This document shows positions 21,592 to 33,400 of a DNA stretch of 64,000 nucleotides, piece by piece. Where the stretch lies: NCBI GenBank assembly GCA_905160935.1, contig CAJHZI010000183.1:315001-379000 (forward strand). The letters are read 5' to 3'. This DNA comes from Enchytraeus crypticus (lineage: Eukaryota > Annelida > Clitellata > Enchytraeida > Enchytraeidae). The position numbers and the translations under genes were made by a program. The notes below the pieces were generated by a model that saw nothing but the letters and a program-made list of their open reading frames with translations, was not told where the DNA came from and did no database searches. Each line of letters opens with the position of its first letter. Position 1 is the stretch's first letter.

Positions 21592-24500
21592 GGTAGGTCT
21601 TAATGTATTATTACTTCGCTATGACGTTAATCGTAACATTTTCCGTAGATAACAGCAGAAGTACAGCGCGAAAGTAGGCCTACTAAATATTGTGAGTATA
21701 ATCATGTCCATATGATATAGGCCTACTAACTACTATATGATATTAAGATTATTGTAAGCCCTATGTATTTCTATATCTACATGATAAATAATAAATTATG
21801 TTAAATATTGAGATACAATCCATCAGCTGCGTACTGAGCAAGCCTCTAAGAGGCGACTAGCAAAGATATCAGCCATGTATTGAAGTAGTAGCCATTCACT
21901 TTTTAGGAGACGACAAAAATTTAAATTAGCTTCTTGTATTTGTTTATACGCGTTTCTAACTTAAATGAGTTAGATATTTGTCGAACGATAAACTGAATAT
22001 AAATTTTGATTTCAAGCATAAACTCTACCACACCTGATATTAAAATAACTTTGAGGAATCTGACGCAAAATTTGTTTTTTGCATTTTATTATTTTGTTTG
22101 GTATTTAGCACTTTCACTGGACTATTTTTGTTGCAACTAATAGTTAGGCTTTAAGCCTATTTGGTGGTTGATGGCTATGATTGGCAGAATATTAATTACC
22201 TAGACGAATCTGTATTATTTAATATTTATCTAAGTAATACTTTGCCAATTACTGTTCACGATGCGGACTCTACCTAGTTTAGTCGTCACCTTACTGTCTA
22301 ATTGCTGTTACTGTCTAATCGCACTCATTTGTGCGCTAGGGGTCGTAAAACGATCCCAGGGTATAGAATTAAAATTAAAATGTTTGAAATTAACTCCCGT
22401 CACTACGGTTCAAGGTGTTCACAGTGAGATACCGGTCAATTATAATCCTTTGATGGGCATAAAATTATAGAGTATATCCGAGATCGAGTCTGCTTCAACA
22501 ATGTGAATTCTGTAGCTTAATGCAGAACTGTTTAAACTTAATATTACACATGCTTACACTTTGCACTATCAAAATTCTGACATAACGCTTATAGAATGTA
22601 AATGCACACCATCTAACATAAACATTCTACCTGTTTGACATCGACGAAAAGTTCGGCAAACTCTAAGAGTTCGACCTCGACCTGACCGTCAAAATTGAAG
22701 TCCACAATTGGAATGACTGAATACTGAGATATATACTCTATCTTAATCTATATACTCTATCTTAATCTATATACTCTATCTTAATCTATATACTCTATCT
22801 TAATCTATATACTCTATCTTAATCTATATACTCTATCTTAATCTATATACTCTATCTTAATCTATATACTCTATCTTAATCTATATACTCTATCTTAATC
22901 TATATACTCTATCTTAATCTATATACTCTATCTCATGTTATATATGCCATATATATACTCTATCGACCACCGAAGTCAACTGGTATTATTTGTAATATGC
23001 ATTATTTATATTATGTATTAGCCGTATTATTTGAATTATATGCATTATGTATATTTCTTGTATTATATATCATTTTGTAATATATATCATATGTAAAATA
23101 TGTATTAAATGTATTATGTATATTACACTTGTTAGGGCCCTATGAAGCATTTGTATTGTTCGCATCATATATCACAGTATTATAGTTAAAATATGCACTA
23201 TTTGTATTACCTGTATTATGTATTATTTGTACTATTTTTGTTATATGTATTATGCGTATTAAGAATCATTTGCTTTATTTATCAGTCGTACTACATTATG
23301 TATTATGTGTCATCCGTACTATTTTATTGTCTGCATTAGTTGTATTATTTGTATTCTGTAGTACTTGTATTGTGCATCTTTTGCATTAGCCTATCTATAT
23401 TATACATAATTAATTTATAATTACCTGCATTATTTGTATTATATGTACTATGTTTCATTTGTATTATCTGCATTATGCATCATCTGTATTATAAATTATG
23501 AATTATATGTAGACCTATTATATATATGTATATATGTATATATATACATATATATATATCATTTTATGTATTATATGTCATTCGTATTCGTTGTATTATA
23601 TATATATATATATAATTATTATTATGTATTATTTGTATTATGTATCATTTGTATTATCTGTATACTGTGTCTTCTCTACTATTATATGTATCATCTGTAT
23701 TATGTATCATCTGCTATGTTTGCATTGTAGGTATTATTTGTATTACTATATTGTGTTGTTATTGATAGTCTCTATTGCAATACAGGCGGATTTGATTAAA
23801 TTGTAATGTTATAACTGAATTAAACAAATGCGCTTCTCATGTAATAGATAAGTTGTTTCATATCAGTTCAGAGACCGACCGACTTGTAGGCCTACTGAAT
23901 TGGTGCTGAATTTTATATGTTGGTAATTCTGCTTAGTTTGTTTCAAGTAATTAACTTTAGTTAATTACTTGAGTTTTTAGAAAGCGTAATTTTTACTGTT
24001 TCTCATTAACTAAATTGATCGAATTAAACTTAATTAATTAATTTACATGTATTTTTTTTTTTTTTTCAATGGCAGTAATATGCTAAACAAGGAAGAAAAG
24101 AAGAAACAGATTAGAGCGCTTCTTATGGAGAAACAGAAGGAAAAGCAAAGAAAACTCGAATCTTCTGAAAATAAGGCTCAAATGGTTTTGCAAGCACAAC
24201 AAGCTGAAAAAGAGAAATTGAAACAGGATAAACTGAAGAAAGAAGAAGAAAGAAAAAAGTTGATTGAGCAAAGAAGGAAGCAATTAGAGGACAAGAATAA
24301 TGTATGATTCTTGTAACAACATGTTGCTAATCTCCTAACATATTGCCAATCAAACATGTATATTAATATTATTAATCTTGTTGGTGTAGCTTTTTGCAAG
24401 AATGTCGTATTTTAATAAAAACTAATTTATATTTTGTAAAGTAATTAAAGTAACAGATTTTTTTATTAAAATTAAGGTCGGATAGTAAGATGACCACACA

Positions 24501-26916
24501 GTATGCACGAAACGATGATCACTAGATGTTATATATGTATGAGAAATATATTTGGCGCTTTACATGTAAAATAAATCATGCACAGGATACGATATACATG
24601 TCAGTTACAGCTATTCTTATAGCTGGTTAGTAGTTCATGAACAAAATTTAACTAAATTTTTTACATTACCATTATTTTTTTTCAGAAAATTGAATGATTC
24701 TATATCATTAACCTAACAAACAACATATATTATTATCTAAATGTACATGTTTGATAAAGATGAAGATAAATTTACCATCAGTTTCCTGCTCGATAGCATG
24801 CCAATGACGGGAGAGCTCTGATTTGAACCTTGCACCAATTGATCCGCTGTCATATATCCACAAGCTCAGTCAATTTTTGGTTATTACAAATTGACATGTA
24901 AAATAATTACTTAATTTTTAATTATGGTGCCAGTCATGTATTTTAAATCACCATTAATTTATTTAATTTATATAACAGAAACAATCATGGAAGGGCCCCG
25001 TGGCATTATCGAAAACTTCAATTCTGAGGTTATGGAATATATACCAACCAACTTGGTTCAACTGCAAAGCAACGCTTTTACTGAATTTTATTTAAGAATT
25101 TACTCTGGAAAATCTAGATTTTGAAGTAGATTATTATTGATTTTCTTAGCACCTGTTTATTTGCCTCATTTGACTCACTCAGTAGGCCTATATAGTTTGG
25201 TCTATTCTGCAGTATATAGTCCAGTGCATGCCTCCATCTCTTCTTTGTAGTGTTTTACAAACTTTGGTAGACTAATTGTTGACCCCATTTTTATAGTATC
25301 ATATAAATTACTATAATAAATTATAAAATATATTAGATAACTTAGATTTCTATTTCGTTTGAGTAATAGATAGTGTTATTGTTGTTCTTCCAGGAAAGAA
25401 AGAGAATCATTATGTCCAGGTCTGCAGACAATGATATCAGTCGAGTCGCAGGTACAAATGTGTATTTACAATGAACAAACCTGGGAAACGTCCAGTCTAT
25501 ACTTTATAGTAGTAAAATATAAAATTTATATATTTTTCTGTCACCGCTTCAAATGAGGTTGCAGAACTTAAAGGTTAACTGCTTAAATTAGTTTAGGGTC
25601 TTGCACGTTGAGCTACGAATCAAAGGCTTTGGTTAAACCAACCCTAATGTGATTTCTACCCTTTCAATTAGTTTTAAACGTTAATCAAACAAGTTAGTTA
25701 AAGTCAGAACCTGTCGCAACTATTTAAGAACCGAAGGAGAATATGCCAGAAAAACTATGGACCGGTTAGTTTAGCTGAGAGAGTGAATAATTGTAGAAGG
25801 CAAAAGTAGCAAAATTCACCCCTTAAAGGGAGGTTACCAAAGATACAGTAGTCAACGTACATATAGCTTACTCGAATAAATTAACTCAACGATGGTGTTT
25901 AAATAGTGTTGAGATTGCGATTTTTAGGAACTGATGCAGCAAGGAAGTCAGTAAAGTTAATTCATCCATCACAAGCAGCCATCTTGCGCAATATCCATTT
26001 CATGAAGCACATAAATATTTATTTATTAAAGTCGATCTAAGATGCTATCAATTTTTCGATATTCTAATTTTAATATTAATTAACGAAGTTATTGTGTGAT
26101 TAGAGAACTATTGAATTGTGGCAAAACTTTCCTGTTTCACTCAACATTATCTTGAGCTTCAGTCTCAATAGCACTCGGGCTACGCGGTGTTACTTAATTA
26201 GTGTAACTGTGTTCTCAAATCAACTTCAAGAATTCCCATGTCTAGCATTGCTCGCACAAGTCCGCTTGCAGGTAAGTCATGTAAGGATTAATTAGGAAAA
26301 ATCTGAGAGCACAGGTGAGTTCTGGTAGCTCGCTCACCTGCATGCTTTCCCGCAGGAAGTCTAATTACCGTAATAGAATTATACTCCAGACAGCTGAAAG
26401 AAGCCATGTGTGATATTTCGCACTTTTCTTTGTCCCCCAGTCATCGCGGGGTTAGAGTCTCCCTGAGGCAGCTAACAGCTGCAGCAGCTCGCTGTGTGAA
26501 CAGGTGTGGGCTCAAATCACAGGCGGCTACAAAAAGCCAACCGTAGTCGGGCTGTACTTAGCGGCATGCTTTAATCAATAATCTATTTATTGAAAATAAT
26601 GATTTGTGGACCAACTTGAGAAGCGAAGTTGAGATTGCGGGCATGAGTTCATCTAGCAGGTGTTGCATTAAAATAAACGAGTCAATGAAGCGAATGTGAG
26701 GATATAATTAAAGTAAAAGCAAAATTTAGTTCAAGTTAATGACCCGAGATATTTTCTTCAAAGGAATATCACAATAAAAGAAATGGAACTATGCCATTTT
26801 CTTTATTTTAGAAAAATGTAGTAGGTTTGACCAGCGATGTAAATTTACCGGTAAAATCTCGGTCGATAAAAATGAAGTTTTTACCTTGTAAAAAGAATTG
26901 AAAAAATTTAGGTCTA

Positions 26917-26968
<52 letters not shown>

Positions 26969-27953
26969 TACACACTGTATATATATCTTAGTGCACTGCT
27001 TACTAGCAGGTTCATGGTATATAACGCCTGCACTCGTCTCTTGTCTTTCGCTTTCCTCTTCATGTCTACATATGATTGGGTCTTAAATCATCTAACATAC
27101 CTAACATTCTACCTTCTAACATGACCTCATTTAATAGACTTTTCCCCGTTAGAATGTGTCCGATCCAACTCCTCCCCCATTTCTTAACACATTTATCAAC
27201 TGTCTATCTGTACCAACTCTCTCCAGAACTTCTTCATTTTTTGAACTTCTTCATCTTTTGAGTCCAGCTAATCCTCTCCATTCCTCTCCACATCCACATT
27301 TCCAATGCCCCCAGTTTCCCAACATCTTCCCTCCTCAAGGTCCTTGTTTCACATCCATGCAATAGCGTGGTCCAAACCAAAGTTTTTGCCATCTTTATCC
27401 CTGTGTCTGTCTTTAGACTTTTTGTTAAAAGTTCTTTCCTATTACCGAAGGCGACTTTTGCATGTGCAATCGTACTGCATATTTCCGTCTCACAAAATTA
27501 CCGTCATCGGTTATAGTATGACCCAAATATTTGAAACTCCTTACCTGTTCCAATTTCGTTCCACTTATTGTGATATTAGCTTCTCCTTTATTATGGGTCA
27601 ATCTCATCACTTTGGTCTTTTCAATATTTTCTTTATACCATAGTTGGGAGATCCGCCGGGAGAAGACCGGCGGGTCTCCTAACTCTAAAGGATAAAGACT
27701 TTTTTAAAAATTTAAATAAACTGACACTTTTTGTTGCTCAGGTAGTAAATCTGGATGGGTTCGGCGTCCTAACAGTGCAACGGGTCGAAGCGTTACCTAC
27801 ATCAATCCTACGATAGCCTTTCAGATTCGAACCTTCAAAACCAGTTCAGAGGCAGGAGAGCCACTAAGTCGCAGCTTCTGCTCAAGATACCGTAAACGCT
27901 CTAATATATTCGTAACTCTATCGCTTACATTTTCTTTTTTTCTATCTCTTTCT

Positions 27954-27985
<32 letters not shown>

Positions 27986-30353
27986 TTCTCTCAAAAGTCA
28001 GAACTAATATTCCATATTCCCACTCAATGAATCCGTCTCAGCAAGCTTTCTAAAAGCACTTATCAAATAACATGTTGCAACGTAGCAAAGATCGAATCTT
28101 ATGGTGGCATTTATTTCAAGTAAATATCGCTTCTGAGAAGGTTTTCCATTGCTTTAATCAATGTAGCTCGTGTTAAAGAAAGCTAATGTTAACGTCAGTT
28201 TCCTCACTCTAAAAGCGATGTCAGTGACGGGCGAGCTCAGGATTTGAACCCCGCACATATTGTTCCGCGGTCGAATTGCATACCGACACTGGCTCGATCC
28301 AGCCACAATTAATTGTGTTAACAGATAAAACATTAGCATAATTTAATAGTTATGCTAATATAATATTAAGTTATATTATGTTTATGTTATTATAATTATC
28401 ATCAAGTTCTCTAGAGAAACCTCTACAGACCTGAATGCAGCATGGACCTGGCAATCTATAGCGCCGCCGGCGCCTTTGCTCCTCAAGTTTCACACCCATG
28501 GCGCCAAGTCCTATGAATGCTCCCCCAAGTTAAAGGCAAAACATTTTAGTGACTGCCGAAATCATAATTTTACTGGCTTTCTTTCGGAGTTAATTGACTT
28601 ATAGAGGAAACGTGTTAATAGTCGTTAAAATGACGAACAAATAACAAAATTTACTGATCTGATCTCCAGATAGTCACACCTACCGCACACATCATCCCAT
28701 GAGACATTAATTCGCTTCAATTAACAAGTGTCTTTCATGGCAGCGACTTTATCACAATTTTATGCCCATCAGTCCTAACGCGAACACTTTTTAAGGGAAA
28801 GATTCCGGTTATCATCCATTTTACGTCAGTTAAAGAACTAATTTTTCATGAATGTAACAATTTTGATTCCAAAATATTTAAAAAATAAACAATTAAAGAA
28901 ACCCAAAATGAATACGAGTTAGTGTCTATTATGTTTTGTGCACACACTCCGTATACCATGCTTTTGCCCAACCAATGGAATTGTAGGGCATCTCTGCGCT
29001 CGGTTTTAAATGAAAAGATATACAGTAAGCTTATATATACTATTATGGCAAACAATTAAGCCCAAATAGGTCCTACTATTCCATTTGCTTTGTTTGGTAT
29101 TCATTATTTCTTAATGTTTACATTTGAATTTTTATTAAGCTATAGTCTAATTTTTAATAATGAAATAAAAAGGTAAATCTAGCGGATTGTGAATTTTGTG
29201 TATTTGTTTTCATGCATGTGTTATGCATATTTATCAATTTGACTGTTTTATTACCTCTTTCGTTTCGTTTATTTATTTATTTAAGTAATTAAATGGGATA
29301 AATTATTTTAAGTAGCTCACTGCAAGATTCAGATTGTAGTCTCTTGGATTCTATTCCTATAGGCTTGTCGATCAGTTAATAAAACTTAGGTAAATACAGG
29401 ACTGGTGAATTTATAATTGGCTAATTAAACTACATGTACGTATTATTGCAATGTTCAGTTATCGTTTAGCGAATATAAATGTCTAATTATGATATTATTA
29501 CAGTGTTGATATTGTCCTTGATGACAATAGCTTTCTCTTTTTGAACTTTATACGTATAGCCTACATATACATGTAGATGTACTATAATATAGGTAATTAT
29601 ATAATTGATAGACAAGATATTCAATAGAGGTTGAATCTTGGAATCAATCAAGTTGGAATCAATCATCTGTCTACTGATAAAAGTCCTGTGAAGTGTGAAG
29701 GCGACAGAGCATTAGATATAACAAATTGTTAACAGGTGTGCAGCATAACTTATGCCATCAAACATCAATGTGATCCTAGATAGGCTACTACATTCTACTA
29801 AATTCGGATGTCCTTACAGACTACTCTAACACTTTATATTCATTCCGGCATTATCAGTTAGCATGCAAGTACATGATAGTCTATCGAAGGTATTCAACGG
29901 GTTGTACAGCGTCATTTCAGACCAAGAGACTGAGAGTGTATAGAGTTATCGCAATTGTAGGATTAAATTAGATTAAATTAAAATTAGATGGGATAAAAAT
30001 ATTAAATTGGACTGGATTAAAATTCTGGTTTGCCATTCAGGTTGGATTTTCACTTTTAATAGTTTCCATTTTATTTGGTGCGTACTATTATAATGTAAGC
30101 TTTATAGTCCTATCAAAGCAAATGATCATTTAAAGTGCTCCAATCATTTGAGTGTCAGTCGATCGGTTGCAAACACATGCAGTTCAGGTAGGTCTATTCA
30201 TAAAATGTTTCTATTACTATTGAAAGGCAAGGTTAATTTGCGGGATTTTAAATACAATTTTGATTAGGTCTACATACTGCTTATATATATGGAGATACAC
30301 TGTTCAGTAGTACACACACACACACACGCACACACACACACACACACACGCAC

Positions 30354-30425
<72 letters not shown>

Positions 30426-33400
30426 ACCTACAGCACATGTTAGAATTTGTTTGGTTTGCATCTTCACGCTAATTAATGCTCCCCCAACTTAAAAACACTT
30501 GTCAGGGCTCTGGAATGCAATCATCATCTCCCCTTATATAGCACTTTTACTAGGGTTGTAATACGAATAGACCTTCTCCAATCCTGTCAGTCCCATACCA
30601 CATCATCATTCATCAGTCAATCTCCTATTTATTCGTTTAAATTTGTAGCAATTTTTGGAGCCCAGGCTCACCAGTTGAATACCCGTTCTGGCGTTGGTTT
30701 ACAATCGGAATACAGTAAGGTCTATAAAACTTTCCTAACCTAAAATCCGTGATACTAGTCCTCAGCTTTTGCTTTTAGTGATACATTGCTACAAAATTGA
30801 CAGCGTAATTAAATTAGTTAATTAAGTTTGAATAGTATCGTTTCAAATAATTCAAATTGAATATCTTAGAGTATTTAATATAGGATCGACAATAATGGTA
30901 ATTAAAATAATATGGATATAAATTAACTTAATCGTTAAAGTATTACTCTTCCCAACAACACTCAACGTCGTTTATCTCTTGACTGGTAATATAATATACT
31001 GTATAATGCACAATAGATAATATACACATTTAGATTTCATAACATATTTTTTGATTTGTAATGCCACCTGTTAAAATTCTATTAGACATTTGTAATATCT
31101 AATAGCATTCGACCCAATGCGCAGGTTCCACCACACCCGAGGCTCTCAGGCACAATCGATCTCGTAGCGCCGAGTCCAGTCTGCGCAAGTATCAGCCGAT
31201 CCAGGAAACTCGAGCCCAGCGCTTCCTCAGGCTCTCTAGACCTATACAGAGAAGCGAGGATCATTCCACCCAGGAGACATCTGCAAAAGCTCCCCGCCAA
31301 CAGTCCGCCAAGTCCCAACATCAGTCGTCTACTGGGAAACCGAAGGGTAGCGGATCGCTGAAGGGACCTAAGCGGGATGCGACCCCGGCCAATCGAAGGT
31401 CGTCCAGCGACACTCAGGGAACTCGCCGACCTCTGCCGACGTGGAAGAGCGATGCAGCTAAACGAGCTCCTAGTAAACAGAGATCAACTGACTCCATAGC
31501 GACCTTAAACGGTCAAGGACGTCAAACAGCATCAAGCGTTCTTGTAAAACAAAAGAGTGAAACTAAACCGACAACAGAGAAGCAGTTGAATAAACCGAGA
31601 AGCGATGCGAGCAAAGAGAAAGGAACTGAAGCTAAAAGAACAAGATCTGCTTCTAGACCAGCTGCTTGCAAATCCGAAGTACGATTTAACCTATTCAAAA
31701 TGAGTAGTTTTGAGTAAAATTTTGACTAGTCGTAGAATATAGCTAGAAAAAAACAAAATGGAATATAACCTCTAAATTATCTCAAACGGGTCAAGAAGAT
31801 ATTGATCATTTAAGCATAATTAAATTAGTATGATATGCGAATGCAATTATTCAAGATGTACATGTAAATTACTAGCAAGCGGTACTTTGTTTTGAAGACG
31901 CATACAGCATAATCGTTTAATGTAATTAGAATCATTAAATGCAATATTAATACACATAATGCATGCTAAATGTCCAAGAAACAGAGCAAAAGCATAAAAT
32001 AGTTTGCCCGTTCTCTGTTTCATTTTAGACTTTTGAAAGCCAGTAAACCGTAGGTAATATCTACTCGTGTTTCTGATTATTAAGTTCAAATATTAAAGCA
32101 AATCTTCTCTTGTGTTCTGCTTCGTAGGCAAAGCCTCATGAAGGAACGGCTAAAAAGTCTAAGGAATCTGTCGGTAAATTGCAGCGAATGCAGTCCCTTG
32201 TACCCGACACAACGGCCAACAAGAAGGACGAGGAGAAGACTGAGGTAGGCCACGGTGGCAGCGGGGGCGGAGCCGGGGGCTCAGGGGGCGGGGCCGGGGG
32301 CTCAGGAGGCGGCGCCGGGAGCTCAGGGGGCGGAGCCGGGAGCTCAGGAGGCGGGGCCGGGGGCTCGGCGGGCGGGGCCGATGATTACAAAACAAAACTT
32401 CAGATGCAGAGAAAGCTGGCGAGAGAGAAAGCTGTGAAAGAAGCTGAGGAAGAAAAGCTGAAAAAGGAGCAACAAGAGTACGAAATCATTAATCAATCAT
32501 GCAATCAGTTTAATCTTGTAAATCTTGCAATCAGTTAGTCTCGAATCAAGCCGAAAGTTTTCGTAATTGTATTTTCGCAAGCCATATATAGCAGTATAAA
32601 ATAAGACGAAATATTGATATAACAACGTGTTGATTATATTTCTAGCGAAGTATAATTTGTAAATAGTATTACAGGCTCGCTATATTTGAGTTTCTTTTCC
32701 TTTTGTCTTAAATCTTCTTCCTTGTGAACCATTACTGTTCCTAAATTATTTCCATCTGATTATTAATCTAAAATTATTTAGATATTTTTATTTATTTCTT
32801 CAGGAAAGAAGATCAAGAGCGAAAAAGAGAAGCTGAAGAGAAAAGAGAGGCAGAGAGGCAAAAGAGGCTTGCAGAAGAGGCTAAGAGAGCAGAAGAGAAA
32901 GAAAAAGAAGAATCGGAGAGAAAGCTTAAACAAGAGGAAGAAGAAAAAATGAAGCAGCAAGAACTTCTTGAAAAGCAACAGAGAGAAGCTAAGGAGGTAT
33001 AATAAGACGGTTCAATAAGACGATTTTTCTGGAATAATTAATTACTTGCGCTAATAATTCATAGCGGAATGTATGCGTTGCTAAATATTTTGCTTCACTT
33101 CAATAATTGCTAAATCACCTTAGTAAACATTATTAATATTTAATTATGTATATCTGGTCTAACCAGTTCTCTAAAAAGACATTATAATTTAGAAATTTTA
33201 ATTTTCTTTCTAAACGAAACTGTCCGGCAGAAGATAAGAAAGTTTGATGATGTAGCGATTATATGTGCAGTGTCCTATGAGCTTCTAATCGCACACTACG
33301 ATAAAGAAAACGTTTTTATTGCTCGAATATACAGACCGTGGACCGTGGACATAATTAGATTCTGTCCAATTAATGGTACGCGTAATGACTACTTGACAAT

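Noticed and set aside
22729..22935. CRISPR-like direct repeats
   Set aside because: 19-bp units are contiguous with no unique spacers, in an animal intron: a minisatellite.
24924..25124. 66-codon ORF between MAP7-like exons
   Set aside because: It has an upstream acceptor-like ATAACAG but no donor and no resemblance to MAP7; the flanking exons already join in phase.
31082..31321. Minus-strand 79-codon ORF
   Set aside because: Opposite strand of the basic Ser/Arg-rich MAP7-like exon 31125-31678.
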